Assembly: GCF_001620365.2 (NCBI RefSeq) | Contig: NZ_LQMT02000029.1 | Location: forward strand, 1 to 64,000 | From: Amycolatopsis keratiniphila subsp. keratiniphila | GTDB lineage: Bacteria; Actinomycetota; Actinomycetes; Mycobacteriales; Pseudonocardiaceae | Length of the DNA: 64,000 nucleotides | Reading direction: 5' to 3' | Translations under genes and position numbers: made by a program | In this document: piece by piece, positions 8,585 to 39,716 of the stretch | Layout of the letters: every line of letters begins with the position of its first letter | Position numbering within the stretch: position 1 is the stretch's first letter | Notes under the pieces: model-generated | The model's database searches: none | What the model saw: the letters and a program-made list of their open reading frames with translations, nothing else | What the model was told of the DNA's origin: nothing

Positions 8585-9468
8585 AGGTCCACCTCCCGCC
8601 GCCGGAGGAAACGCAGCACGATCGTGGTCAAGGCCGCCACGATCACCAGCATCACCATGGCCATCGCGGACGCGTAGCCGACGTGGTTCGCGTCGAGGCC
8701 GGTGGCGAGGACGTCGAACGCGATGGTCGCCGTGGTCCCCGAACCCGGCCCGCCGTTGGTGACGACCTTGACGTAGTCGTAGGTCTTGAACGCCGAGATC
8801 AGCAGCACGACGGTGTTGATCGTCAGCGAAGGCGCGAGCAGCGGCCAGGTCACCGCGCGGAACCGGCGGACCGGCCCGGCACCGTCGATCTCCGCGGCCT
8901 CCAGCAGTTCGGCCGGGACACCCTGCAGGCCCGCGAGGTACACGACCACGCAGAAGCCCAGCATCTGCCAGCACACGATCGACGCGACCGAGTACAGCGC
9001 CAGATCCGGGTCGGAAAGCCAGCCCGGCGGGTGCTCGACGCCGAGGGCGCGGAGCGCGTCGTTGACCGGGCCCCGGTCGTCGAGCAGTTTCGTCCAGATG
9101 ATGCTGACCACGACCGAGCTGAGGATCACGGGCGTGAAGAACACGCTCCGCAAAGCGTTGTACAGCCAGCCTTTCCGGTCGAGCAGCACCGCGACGCCGA
9201 GCCCGAGCACATTCGGCACGATCACGACGATCAAGGTCAGGATCGTGGTGACCCGGAGCGCGTTCAGGAACTGTTCGTCCTGGAACAGCAGCCGGTAGTT
9301 CTCGAGGCCGACGAATTCCGCCGGCGGGTTGAACGGGTTGTGGTTCGTCAGGCTGTAGCCGAAGCTGATGAGGATCGGTGCCATGACGAAGCACAGGTAG
9401 ATGACGACTCCAGGTGCGCCGAACGAGGCGAAATGCCACAGCCGCGGCAGGATCGGTTTTCTCGCCAT
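8581..9468 (-). CDS. Carbohydrate ABC transporter permease, MalF type
   Basis: 295-residue permease with about six membrane segments. The EAA loop is PAELLEAAEIDGAGPVRRFRAVTWPLLAP. It lies 7 nt after the solute-binding protein gene and overlaps the MalG-type gene by 4 nt, an operon order (binding protein, MalF, MalG) typical of CUT1 sugar importers. It acts in the cytoplasmic membrane with the neighbouring permease. Confidence 0.92.
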   Translation of the reverse strand: MARKPILPRLWHFASFGAPGVVIYLCFVMAPILISFGYSLTNHNPFNPPAEFVGLENYRLLFQDEQFLNALRVTTILTLIVVIVPNVLGLGVAVLLDRKGWLYNALRSVFFTPVILSSVVVSIIWTKLLDDRGPVNDALRALGVEHPPGWLSDPDLALYSVASIVCWQMLGFCVVVYLAGLQGVPAELLEAAEIDGAGPVRRFRAVTWPLLAPSLTINTVVLLISAFKTYDYVKVVTNGGPGSGTTATIAFDVLATGLDANHVGYASAMAMVMLVIVAALTTIVLRFLRRREVDL

Positions 9469-9475
9469 CGTGATG

Positions 9476-10744
9476 TCAGCGCGCCTTCGCCCACTCGGTG
9501 TCCAGGAACGCGCACGCGTCGGCCACCGTTCTGCGGCCGGTGATGACGTCCTGCGCGGCCTGGTACACCTTGTCCTTCATGCCCGGCAGGAGCCCGTCGT
9601 CCGCGGTCTCCCAGCTGAAGGCGTTCACGACCGCGTTCTTCGCGACGGCTTCCTTGTACAGCTCGTATCCCGCCTTGAAGACCGGTCCGACGTCGGCAGG
9701 CGGCGTGTAGCCCTTGATCGCGGGGAACAGGCCATCGGCCTTGACCGAGGCGTCGATCTGCTCTTTGTCCAGCTGGAACGCGAGCGCGAACTTCCTTGCC
9801 GCGTCGAGGTTCCGCGACTTCGCGTTGACGACGATGCCGCCACCGGTGTACGCGGGCACGACGAGTTTCCCGTCTTCGGAAGGAAAGTTGAAGACGCCGA
9901 TCTCGAACGGCGGTTTTTTGGCGTCGGCGCTCGCGGCGAACCAGTTGCCCATCGGGTACATCGCGCCTTCGCCGTTGAGGAAGGCCGCCTCGGTCGCCGA
10001 ATAGTCCCGGGACACCTGGGTCTTGTCGATGTACCCCTTGGCCACCAGATCGGCGAACTTGCCGAACGCCTGCCGGAAGGCCGGGTCGGCGAACTTGACC
10101 TTGTCGGCCCGCCGCTGGGAAAGCCAGTCCGGTGTCTTGCCGTAGACGTCGACGCTGACCAGGCCGTCCAGCAGCATCGCGGACGGGAACCCTTCCTTGC
10201 CGCCGCCGATCGTGAACGGCGTGATGCCCTTGGCCTTCAATTTCTCCGACGCCGCGAGGAGCTCGTTCCAGGTCGACGGCGCCGAGGTGATCCCGGCGTC
10301 GGCGAAGAGCTTCTTGTTGTAGTAGATCGGCGGGATGGTCTGGGTGTTGGCGGGCAGCTGGTGGTGCCCGCCCTTGATCGGGTTGGCGCCGGGGAACTGG
10401 AAGTCCTTGAGCTCCTCGGGCGTCCACGCGTACAGGTTGCCCGATTCGGCGAACCCGGCCGAATCGACGGCGATCGCGACGTCGGGGAACTGGCCGGACT
10501 GCAGGAGTTGTTTGGCGTAACCGGTGCGGTCTGTCGACGGGGCGACCAGCTTCTTCACGCTCAGGCCGGGGTTGCGGTCCGTGACGCGTTTGATGGCGGA
10601 GTCCCAATAGGACGGTGGAAGGTTCGGCGTCTCGAACGTCAGGAAGGTGATCTCGCCGCCGGAGGCGCTCGTCCCGCCGACGGTGCATCCGGTAAGGCTC
10701 GCGGCGAGGAGTAGTGCGGCTCCCAACGCGAAGGACCTTCTCAT
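9476..10744 (-). CDS. Sugar-binding lipoprotein of an ABC importer
   Basis: Extracellular solute-binding protein (family 1, CUT1) of about 422 residues. The N-terminus is a lipoprotein signal, MRRSFALGAALLLAASLTGC, with lipobox LTGC, so the mature protein would be anchored outside the membrane. I choose the ATG at 10744 (preceded by GAAGGG) over the ATG at 10774, because it places the twin arginines right before the hydrophobic core. It delivers ligand to the two downstream permeases. The alpha-galactosidase gene 126 nt upstream suggests a raffinose- or melibiose-like ligand (inference). Confidence 0.9.
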   Translation of the reverse strand: MRRSFALGAALLLAASLTGCTVGGTSASGGEITFLTFETPNLPPSYWDSAIKRVTDRNPGLSVKKLVAPSTDRTGYAKQLLQSGQFPDVAIAVDSAGFAESGNLYAWTPEELKDFQFPGANPIKGGHHQLPANTQTIPPIYYNKKLFADAGITSAPSTWNELLAASEKLKAKGITPFTIGGGKEGFPSAMLLDGLVSVDVYGKTPDWLSQRRADKVKFADPAFRQAFGKFADLVAKGYIDKTQVSRDYSATEAAFLNGEGAMYPMGNWFAASADAKKPPFEIGVFNFPSEDGKLVVPAYTGGGIVVNAKSRNLDAARKFALAFQLDKEQIDASVKADGLFPAIKGYTPPADVGPVFKAGYELYKEAVAKNAVVNAFSWETADDGLLPGMKDKVYQAAQDVITGRRTVADACAFLDTEWAKAR

Positions 10745-10870
10745 GCCCCAGTCACCCTTCTCGCGGCGATGCACGACGTCTCATATACGACGGCATTCGA
10801 TCGGATGTCTAGGGGGATGTCAAGCGGCCCTAGCGGCTTCTTCTGGGCGAAAAGCGGCGATACATCTGAT

Positions 10871-12979
10871 CTATTGCACCTTCGTCAAGCGGATCACCGC
10901 ACTGGCGAAATCGCCGTCCGGGAGGCCGGGGAACAGGCCGTGTGCCAGGAGCGGGGCACCGTGCCACACCTTTCCCGTGTCCTCGTCGCGGTAGCGGGCG
11001 GCGGGGTCGAGACCTTCCAGGCGGACCGGCCGTTCGCGAGTGTGGAAATGTGCCGCTTGCCGGTACACGAACACCACCGCGCGGCCGCCGTCGGCCGCCA
11101 CGTACTGCAGCGCGGAGACACCGTCGGTGACAGGCGGCACGAGACGGTGGAGCCTGCCGTGCTGGACGACCGGCCGGATGTCCTTGTACAGCGCGATCTG
11201 TTCGCGCGCGTAGGTCAGCTCCTCCTCGGCCCACTTCACGATGTCGCCGCCGATGCCGAGGACACCTGCCATCGCGACATGGAACCGGAAACGCAGGGGA
11301 GTGGACCTCCGGGTCACGAAGTTGGGGTCGTCGGTGACCCACGCAGACGTCGCGCGCGCCGGGTACACCTGGCCGTAGCCGTGCTGGATGACGAGCCTGT
11401 CGAGCGCGTCGGTGTTGTCGGAGGTCCAGACCTGATCTGTCCTGGCCATCACGCCGAGATCGATCCGCCCGCCACCGCCGCTGCACGCCTCGATCCGCAG
11501 CCCGGGATGACGGGCGCGCAGGCGGTCCATGATCGCGTAGACCGAGCGGGTGTGCTCCACCCAGAGCGTGTCCGGATTCCCGTCGCCGGGCCAGCCCGCT
11601 TCGCTGAAGGGACGGTTCATATCCCACTTCAGGAAGTCGATCCCGTGCTCGGCGACGAGGGAGTCGAGCGTGCCGAACGCCCATTCGACGACGTCCGGCC
11701 GCGCGAAATTGAGCACCAGCTGTCGTCGCAGTTCCGAACGTGTCCGATGTGGATAGTGGAGGACCCAGTCGGGGTGGGCGCGGTACAGATCGCTGTCCGG
11801 GTTGACCATTTCGGGTTCGACCCAGAGCCCGAACTTCATGCCGAGCCGATGCACCTCGCGGACGAGCGGGTCGAGACCGTCGGGGAACTTGTCGCGGTTG
11901 ACCTGCCAGTCGCCGAGGCCGGCGTGGTCACCGCTCCGGGCGCCGAACCAGCCGTCGTCCATCACGAACAGTTCCACGCCGAGCGCGGCGGCTTTCTCCG
12001 CGAGCGCGCGTTGACCGGCTTCGGTGACGTCGAAACCCGTTGCCTCCCAGGAGTTGTAGAGCACCGGCCGGAGCTCGCCGGGATGCGGGAGGACATGGTC
12101 GAGCGTGTACGCGTGCCAGGCACGGCTCGCGGCGCCGAATCCGCCGTCGGTGTACAACCCGGCGAAGACCGGCGTGGTGAGCGTGTCGCCGGGTGCGAGC
12201 CGGGGGACGACGCCGTCCTGGCCGAAGCCGCCGGTCACGGTGAGCCGTCCGGTGGAGGAGCGGGTGGTGGTGATCCGCCACGAACCGCTCCACGCGAGCG
12301 CGGCGCTGTAGACCTCGCCGTGTCGCTCGGTGGCTTCGCCGTCGTCGAGCATCACCCATGGATTGGCGTGATGGCTGGTGATGCCGCGCCTGCTGCCGAA
12401 CGTTGTCTCGCAGTGGGGGACGGGCTCACGGAGCAATTGGCTCTCGGCCGCCCAGCCGCCGGTGACGTGGCTGATCCGGTAGTCCGGCCGGACCGGCACG
12501 ACCCAGGTCGCCGAGTCCGCGCGGAAGATCTCGATCGGGCCGTCCGTGCCGTCGTGGGCGAGTTCGGTCCAGCGTTCGATGACGTCCGTGCCCGCCGGGA
12601 CGCGGTAGCCGAGCGTGATCCGCAGCGGGTAGTGGCGATCGCGGAAGTGGACGCGCAGGAGTCCGTCTTCGATGTCGTGGCCGAGGTACCGCCATTCGAG
12701 GGCGCGGGTCCCGTCGGCGAACCGGACCTGGAGGGCGGGGGTCCAGTACCGGGTGCCGCCGTCGGCGGCGAGCTCGTCCAGCCCCTCGTTGGGATCGTTG
12801 AAGGAATCCCAGCGTTCCTCGGTCCGGCTGAGGACGTCGGCGAGCTGGCCGGCGGTGAGCGCCGGGCCCCAGTAGACGTGGGAAGGCGCGTCGTCGTCGG
12901 TCAGCCGGAGCGCGTAGCTCGTGGCTGCCGTGCGGATGAGCCAGGAACGGGTGCTGTCGTCGAAAACGATCTCGGCCAC
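10871..12979 (-). CDS. GH36 alpha-galactosidase
   Basis: 702-residue cytoplasmic glycoside hydrolase of family 36, predicted to release terminal alpha-galactose. An N-terminal beta-sandwich domain (about 1-300) precedes the barrel. The nucleophile motif FLKWDMN is present with its aspartate at about residue 453, and the acid/base region WTSDNTDA follows. LYNSWEATGFDVTE and MDDGWFGAR are typical of the family. There is no signal peptide, so intact oligosaccharide must be imported, which fits the ABC importer genes immediately downstream. The upstream region carries an array of 21-bp phased repeats that may be its control site. Confidence 0.94.
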   Translation of the reverse strand: MAEIVFDDSTRSWLIRTAATSYALRLTDDDAPSHVYWGPALTAGQLADVLSRTEERWDSFNDPNEGLDELAADGGTRYWTPALQVRFADGTRALEWRYLGHDIEDGLLRVHFRDRHYPLRITLGYRVPAGTDVIERWTELAHDGTDGPIEIFRADSATWVVPVRPDYRISHVTGGWAAESQLLREPVPHCETTFGSRRGITSHHANPWVMLDDGEATERHGEVYSAALAWSGSWRITTTRSSTGRLTVTGGFGQDGVVPRLAPGDTLTTPVFAGLYTDGGFGAASRAWHAYTLDHVLPHPGELRPVLYNSWEATGFDVTEAGQRALAEKAAALGVELFVMDDGWFGARSGDHAGLGDWQVNRDKFPDGLDPLVREVHRLGMKFGLWVEPEMVNPDSDLYRAHPDWVLHYPHRTRSELRRQLVLNFARPDVVEWAFGTLDSLVAEHGIDFLKWDMNRPFSEAGWPGDGNPDTLWVEHTRSVYAIMDRLRARHPGLRIEACSGGGGRIDLGVMARTDQVWTSDNTDALDRLVIQHGYGQVYPARATSAWVTDDPNFVTRRSTPLRFRFHVAMAGVLGIGGDIVKWAEEELTYAREQIALYKDIRPVVQHGRLHRLVPPVTDGVSALQYVAADGGRAVVFVYRQAAHFHTRERPVRLEGLDPAARYRDEDTGKVWHGAPLLAHGLFPGLPDGDFASAVIRLTKVQ

Positions 12980-13051
12980 GGGCCCATCCTTACGCCGAAC
13001 GCCCGCGGTGACCAGTGGCTCCCGCTCGGCGGTACATCACGCCTGGCGCCG

Positions 13052-13168
13052 TACTCACGTGATCGAAGCCGGAACTCGCGTGATTGAAGGCGGAACTCGC
13101 GTGATCAGCGGCGGAACACACGAGTGCGGCCTCCAATCACGCGAGTTACGTGCCTGATCACGCGAGTT
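13052..13168. repeat. Array of 21-bp phased repeats upstream of the alpha-galactosidase
   Basis: Exact 12-mers AACTCGCGTGAT start at 13073 and 13094, and its reverse complement ATCACGCGAGTT at 13136 and 13157. Degenerate copies at 13052 and 13115 fill the grid, so six units sit exactly 21 bp apart (two helical turns), the last two inverted. The array lies 73-189 bp upstream of the alpha-galactosidase start. The same unit and spacing recur at 48822-48896. Confidence 0.85.
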
Positions 13169-13210
13169 ACGTCTTCGCTCACGCCGCACCAGTAGGCACA
13201 GAGGACGCGG

Positions 13211-13648
13211 TCAGCCGCCGACCTTCGCGATCGCCACGAAATGCTCCGGCCGCACCCGCACGATCACCTTCCCCGGCGAAGTCGCGTACGCCAGCCAGCC
13301 GTCGATGACCTCCTGCCCCGCTTCGCCGAGGTACCGTCGGGCGATCAGTTCCGAGCCGAGACGCACGCCGTCCGGATCCGAAACGATCTCCGCGACACCC
13401 TCGACGCTGACGAACGAGTACGGCGGGAGGGGGTCGTCGGCGACCACCGAGACCCGCGGATTCTCCTTGAGCGCCTTGCCTTTGACCGTGTCCGCACCCA
13501 GGTTGACCAGGAGGTCGTCCCCGTCGAGGGCGAACCAGACCGGTACCGCGTGCGGCCTGCCGTCGGGACGGACCGTCGCGAAGACGGCGGTGCGGGTGCC
13601 TTCGGCGAGGAAGGCGCGGCGCTGGTCGTCGGTCATCTTCTCCGGCAT
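13211..13648 (-). CDS. PNPOx-like (split-barrel) flavin-binding protein
   Basis: 145-residue pyridoxamine-5'-phosphate-oxidase-like protein, recognisable from RTAVFATVRPDGRPHAVPVWFALDGDDLLVNLGADTVKGKALKENPRVSVVADD. Relatives bind FMN or F420 and reduce small molecules; the substrate here is unknown. The ATG at 13648 follows GGAGGGAAAGTA and overlaps the TAA stop of the sigma gene by one base (TAATG). This fixes the start and means the two proteins are co-translated. A longer reading to 14041 is only a frame shadow of the sigma gene. Confidence 0.85.
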   Translation of the reverse strand: MPEKMTDDQRRAFLAEGTRTAVFATVRPDGRPHAVPVWFALDGDDLLVNLGADTVKGKALKENPRVSVVADDPLPPYSFVSVEGVAEIVSDPDGVRLGSELIARRYLGEAGQEVIDGWLAYATSPGKVIVRVRPEHFVAIAKVGG

Positions 13649-14613
13649 TACTTTCCCTCCAGGATGGCGTTCAGGCCGAAGGCCGGGAACAGGTGGCTGT
13701 CGAACGTGGTGAACTCCGCGGCCTTGCCGTCGACGACGCGGACGAGGTCGAGTTTGAACGCCCGGAAGACGGTGTCGCCGGGACGCCGCAGGTACGAGGC
13801 GAACGCGGGCATCCGGTTCGCGTCGACGGGGACGGCGCGCCATTCGCCCATCTCCTCGGCGATCCTGCCGTGCCGGGCGAGATGTTCGAGGCCGATGTAG
13901 CAGTGGGGCTCCGGCGGCATGGTCACGCGGACGTCGTCGCGGACCAGACTGCTCAAAGTGCTGAAATCGCCGCTGTCGTGGGCTTCGACGAGCCGCCGGA
14001 CCAGGGCCCGTTCCTCTTCGGAGGGAGCCGGGACCGACCATTCGCCGCGCTGCTGCGGGAGGCGTTCACGCAGGGTGGCGCGACCCCGCTGCAGGGCGCT
14101 GTTCGCGGCGGGGACCGAGAGATCGAGCAGTTCGGCGGTTTCGGCGGCCTGCCAGCCGAGCACGTCGCGCAGGATCAGCACCGCGCGCTGCCGCGGCGGC
14201 AGCATTTGCAAGACCGCGAGGAAGGCGAGTTCGATGGTCTCCCTGGCGACGGCGAGCGCGTGCGGTTCGGCCTCGGGCGGCGCGATCTCGTCCAGCAGGC
14301 GGTCCGGATACGGCTGGATCCAAGGGACTTCGGCGAACGAGCGGACCGACGGCACCCGGCGGTCCTTCTTGCGGATCGCGTCGAGGCAGGCGTTGGTGGC
14401 GATCCGGTACAGCCATGCGCGGAAGTTGCCGCCGTCGAAGGTGTCCAGCCCGCGCCACGCGTTGAGCAACGCCTCCTGGACGACGTCCTCCGCCTCGTCG
14501 AACGAGCCGAGCATCCGGTAGCAGTGGACGTGGAGTTCCCGGCGGTGCTGTCCGGTGAGCGCGGCGAAGGCGGTTTCGTCGCCCGCCTTCGCCGCGGCGA
14601 TCGTGTCGGTCAT
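13648..14613 (-). CDS. ECF sigma factor with SnoaL-like C-terminal domain (SigG/SigX5 type)
   Basis: 321-residue sigma factor. Region 2 contains ELHVHCYRMLGSFDEAEDVVQEALLNAWRG. Region 4 contains LPPRQRAVLILRDVLGWQAAETAELLDLSVPAANSALQRGRATLRERLP. A C-terminal extension of about 120 residues (FSTLSSLVRDDVRVTMPPEPHCYIGLEHL...) has the SnoaL/NTF2-like look found in SigG-type and ECF41-like factors, where it modulates activity in place of an anti-sigma protein. I choose the ATG at 14613, with GGGAGG four bases upstream, over the ATG at 14625. It is translationally coupled to the PNPOx-like gene. Confidence 0.88.
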   Translation of the reverse strand: MTDTIAAAKAGDETAFAALTGQHRRELHVHCYRMLGSFDEAEDVVQEALLNAWRGLDTFDGGNFRAWLYRIATNACLDAIRKKDRRVPSVRSFAEVPWIQPYPDRLLDEIAPPEAEPHALAVARETIELAFLAVLQMLPPRQRAVLILRDVLGWQAAETAELLDLSVPAANSALQRGRATLRERLPQQRGEWSVPAPSEEERALVRRLVEAHDSGDFSTLSSLVRDDVRVTMPPEPHCYIGLEHLARHGRIAEEMGEWRAVPVDANRMPAFASYLRRPGDTVFRAFKLDLVRVVDGKAAEFTTFDSHLFPAFGLNAILEGK

Positions 14614-14670
14614 GGCGCCTCCCATCGAGTGTTCTTACCCGATGTAACGGCGCCCTTCGCCGGAACTCAT

Positions 14671-14700
14671 CGGTCCCGCGATGACTTTTTCGCGGGACCG
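14671..14700. terminator. Terminator hairpin after the formyltransferase
   Basis: Perfect 11-nt arms CGGTCCCGCGA / TCGCGGGACCG with an 8-nt loop. It is just beyond the formyltransferase stop and separates that transcript from the sigma gene downstream on the same strand. Confidence 0.7.
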
Positions 14701-14713
14701 GCGAAACCGCAGG

Positions 14714-15661
14714 TCAGGGGCGGGTGGTGAGGTATCCGCCCATGGTCCGGAAGTAGTCGGTGGCGGCCAGTTCCGTGCCGTCCTCGGTCCGCACCCGCTC
14801 GATGACGAGCCCGTGCGAGCGGCCGCGGCGCGACTCGGGGCCGGCGACGATCACGACGCCTTCACCCTCTCGGATGAAGATCCGGCCGGGAGTACCGCCG
14901 TACTGGCCCACCGAAACCGAGGAGCGGATCACGCGCAGTTGCTTGCCGCGGTGGTAAGTGAAGGCGTTGGGGTACGGGTCGGACTGGGCGCGCACCAGCC
15001 GCTCGATCTCGTCCGCGGGCCACGACCAGTCGATGAGGCTGTCTTCGAGGGCGCGCTTGTGGAAGAAGCTGGCCTTCGACCTGTCCTGTTTGACCGGTGT
15101 GAAGTCCCCCTTCGCGATCAGCTCGATGGCTTCGGTGGTGATCGGCGCGATGAGGTCGACCGTCCGGTGGAACAGATCGGTCGTCGTGTCCTTCGGTCCG
15201 ACCGGGACGGAGCGCTGCAGCACGATGTCGCCCGCGTCGAGGTCGGCGTCCATCATGTGGGCGGTGAGGCCGACCTCCTTCTCACCGTTGATGAGCGCCC
15301 AGATCAGCGGCGAGAAACCGGCGTAGGCGGGCAGCAGCGAGTCGTGGACGTTCAGCGTGCCGTACCGCGGCATCTCGAAGATCTCGGGCGGCAGCCAGGT
15401 GCGCCAGTTGTTGGCGACGATCAGGTCGAGATCGGCTTCCTTCAGCTCCGCCAGGAGTTCCGCGTCGTCGGGACGTTGCCGCAGCAGCGCGCGGATCCCG
15501 TTCTCCTCGGCGAGGTCCGCGACGGAGTCGGACCAGATCTTCTCGTAGGCGTGGTCGCTCTTCGGGTGGGTGACGACGAGGGCGACATCGTGGCCCGCGT
15601 CGATCAACGCCCGCAGGGTGCGGTGTCCCCAGGTCTGGTATCCGAACATGGCGACCCGCAT
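14714..15661 (-). CDS. Hydroxyornithine N5-formyltransferase (siderophore biosynthesis)
   Basis: 315-residue formyltransferase related to methionyl-tRNA formyltransferase and to CchA of coelichelin synthesis. It is predicted to move a formyl group from 10-formyl-tetrahydrofolate to the N5-hydroxyl-amine of ornithine. The catalytic Asn-His-Asp set is visible as NVHDSLLPAYAG and the later MMDADLDAGDIV. The C-terminal subdomain is FMT-like. The start at 15661 has AGGAGG nine bases upstream. It is divergent from the ornithine hydroxylase across a double iron box, so the two are likely co-regulated. Being separate from any tRNA-fMet or deformylase gene supports a biosynthetic rather than a housekeeping role. 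Confidence 0.88.
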   Translation of the reverse strand: MRVAMFGYQTWGHRTLRALIDAGHDVALVVTHPKSDHAYEKIWSDSVADLAEENGIRALLRQRPDDAELLAELKEADLDLIVANNWRTWLPPEIFEMPRYGTLNVHDSLLPAYAGFSPLIWALINGEKEVGLTAHMMDADLDAGDIVLQRSVPVGPKDTTTDLFHRTVDLIAPITTEAIELIAKGDFTPVKQDRSKASFFHKRALEDSLIDWSWPADEIERLVRAQSDPYPNAFTYHRGKQLRVIRSSVSVGQYGGTPGRIFIREGEGVVIVAGPESRRGRSHGLVIERVRTEDGTELAATDYFRTMGGYLTTRP

Positions 15662-15709
15662 GGGACTGGCCTCCTCCTGGTCGAGGGATGAACATCACCA
15701 CTGAAAGTA

Positions 15710-15748
15710 CTAGTTGAGCCTCACCTAACTTAGGTTAGGGTTCCCTGG
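15710..15748. promoter_or_regulatory. Double IdeR/DmdR-like iron box
   Basis: Two near-adjacent 19-bp sites, 15710-15728 (ending GCCTCACCTAA) and 15730-15748 (starting TTAGGTTAGG), each match about 14 of 18 informative positions of TTAGGTTAGGCTNACCTAA. They lie between the divergent formyltransferase and ornithine hydroxylase genes and would repress both under iron sufficiency. Confidence 0.8.
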
Positions 15749-15798
15749 TCTTTGTTGCGAAGTACCGAGATGCGGCTGAGCCGCGCAAGGGGTTCAAG

Positions 15799-17142
15799 AT
15801 GGCACGAGCAGTGGTCGGTGAACGGGTTCCGGTCTACGACGTGGTCGGGGTCGGGTTCGGTCCCTCGAACCTCGCGCTCGCCATCGCCGTCACCGAGCAC
15901 AACGCCGCGCCCGGGGCCGAGACCGTCACGGCCCACTTCCTCGAGCGTCAGGCTCGTTTCGGCTGGCACCGCGGGATGTTGATCGACAACGCGACCATGC
16001 AGGTCTCCTTCCTCAAGGACCTGGCGACGATGCGGAACCCGACCAGTTCGTTCAGCTTCCTGTCGTATTTGCACAGCAAGGACCGATTGGTCGATTTCAT
16101 CAACCACAAGAACCTGTTCCCGTTGCGGATCGAGTTCCACGACTACTTCGAATGGGCGGCCGAAAAGGTCGACGACCTGGTTTCCTATGGCACGGAAGTG
16201 CTTTCCGTCACGCCGGTGTTCGACGGCGACGAGATCGTGTTCTTCGACGTGCACGCCCGCACCGACGGCGAGCTGGTGAACCTGCGCGCCCGCAACCTGG
16301 TGATGGGCACCGGCCTGCGGCCGAATCTCCCCGAAGGTGTGACGCCGGGCACACGGATCTGGCACAACAGCGAACTTCTGCTCCGGCTCGAGGGCATGGC
16401 CGCCGAGGAACCGCGCCGGTTCGTCGTCGTCGGCGCCGGCCAGAGCGCGGCGGAGGTCAGCGCGCTGCTGCACGATCGCTTCCCCCGCGCCGAGGTGTGC
16501 GCGGTGTTCGCGCGGTACGGCTACAGCCCGGCCGACGACAGCGCGTTCGCCAACCGGATCTTCGACCCCGAGGCGGTCGGCCGGTTCTACGAGGCACCCG
16601 AGGCGGTCAAGGACCGTCTGATGCGCTACCACGGCGCGACCAACTACTCGGCCGTGGACATCGAGCTCATCGACGAGCTGTACCGGCGCGTCTACCGCGA
16701 GAAGGTGCAGGGGATCGAGCGGCTGAAGCTGATCAACGTCTCCCGGCCCACCGAGGTCACCGACACCGGGTCCGAAGTGCGGGTCACCGTCGAGGCGCTG
16801 GAGACCGGGGCGCGGACCAGGCTCGACGCCGACTTCGTCGTGTACGCCACCGGGTACAGCCCGGCGGATCCGACGCCGTTGCTCGGCGAGCTCGCCTCCA
16901 CCTGCGCGCGCGACGACGAGGGCAGGCTCCGCGTCGAACGCGACTACCGGATCGTCACCGAGCCGCCGCTCGACGGCGGGATCTACCTGCAGGGCGGCAC
17001 CGAGCACACGCACGGCATCACGTCTTCGCTGCTGTCGAACACCGCCGTCCGGGTCGGCGAGATCCTCCAGTCCATTGTGGACCGGCGCGCGGCCGGCGCG
17101 TCCCGGCCCGCGTACGCGGTGAGCGGGTCCGGGCCCGCCTGA
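15799..17142 (+). CDS. L-ornithine N5-monooxygenase
   Basis: 447-residue FAD/NADPH-dependent hydroxylase that makes N5-hydroxyornithine, the precursor of hydroxamate groups. The FAD site is [14 protein letters not shown] near the N-terminus, and the NADPH site is [16 protein letters not shown]. The family ATGY motif is [14 protein letters not shown]. The ATG is at 15799. Only 46 nt separate it from the NRPS start, so both should be on one transcript driven by the iron-box promoter. Three N5-hydroxyornithine residues are expected in the product, and this is the only hydroxylase in the window. Confidence 0.95.
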   Translation: MARAVVGERVPVYDVVGVGFGPSNLALAIAVTEHNAAPGAETVTAHFLERQARFGWHRGMLIDNATMQVSFLKDLATMRNPTSSFSFLSYLHSKDRLVDFINHKNLFPLRIEFHDYFEWAAEKVDDLVSYGTEVLSVTPVFDGDEIVFFDVHARTDGELVNLRARNLVMGTGLRPNLPEGVTPGTRIWHNSELLLRLEGMAAEEPRRFVVVGAGQSAAEVSALLHDRFPRAEVCAVFARYGYSPADDSAFANRIFDPEAVGRFYEAPEAVKDRLMRYHGATNYSAVDIELIDELYRRVYREKVQGIERLKLINVSRPTEVTDTGSEVRVTVEALETGARTRLDADFVVYATGYSPADPTPLLGELASTCARDDEGRLRVERDYRIVTEPPLDGGIYLQGGTEHTHGITSSLLSNTAVRVGEILQSIVDRRAAGASRPAYAVSGSGPA

Positions 17143-17188
17143 GGCCCGGACGATCCCAAGCGCTTTCTCAACGGTGGAGGCAAAACCG

Positions 17189-39396
<22,208 letters not shown>

Positions 39397-39400
<4 letters not shown>

Positions 39401-39606
39401 CGAACCCGTTCGAGAACCCCGACGGTACGTACCTGGTGCTCGTCAACGACGAGGGACAGCACAGCCTGTGGCCCGAGTTCGTCGAGGTGCCGGCGGGCTG
39501 GACCACGAAGTTCGGCCCGGCCTCGCGTCCGGAGTGCCTCGAATACGTCGAGACCAACTGGACGGACCTGCGGCCCGCTTCGCTCGTCAAGGCCATGGAG
39601 TCCTGA
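39397..39606 (+). CDS. MbtH-like NRPS accessory protein
   Basis: 69-residue MbtH-family protein. Such proteins bind adenylation domains and are needed for their folding or activity. The conserved frame [33 protein letters not shown] is complete, including the family serine-leucine-tryptophan, followed by [14 protein letters not shown]. Its ATG overlaps the NRPS stop as ATGA, and AAGGAG lies upstream inside the NRPS 3' end. It is thus coupled to the synthetase and presumably serves its six adenylation domains. Confidence 0.96.
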
Positions 39607-39615
39607 CCCGCTTCG

Positions 39616-39658
39616 GTCCGTGAAGGCCTCCTGGTCCCTCAAGGAGGCCTTCACGGAC
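39616..39658. terminator. Terminator hairpin closing the NRPS operon
   Basis: Perfect 17-nt arms (39616-39632 and 39642-39658; GTCCGTGAAGGCCTCCT and its complement) with a 9-nt loop, 10 nt after the mbtH stop. Same GTGAAGG core as the hairpins at 7624 and 41041. Confidence 0.8.
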
Positions 39659-39716
39659 TTGCGTTGTTCAGAAGCGCGACCGATTTCGGCCATAAAACGT
39701 GAGTAGCGTTCGGGTT

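Noticed and set aside
7766-9439. A 557-residue fused sugar permease
   Set aside because: Only the part after the GTG at 8584 is permease-like; the extension is an out-of-frame reading of the MalF-type gene, and the GTGA overlap explains the junction.
13052-13168. CRISPR array
   Set aside because: Units repeat every 21 bp with only 9 nt between conserved 12-mers, part of the array is inverted, and no cas gene is present.
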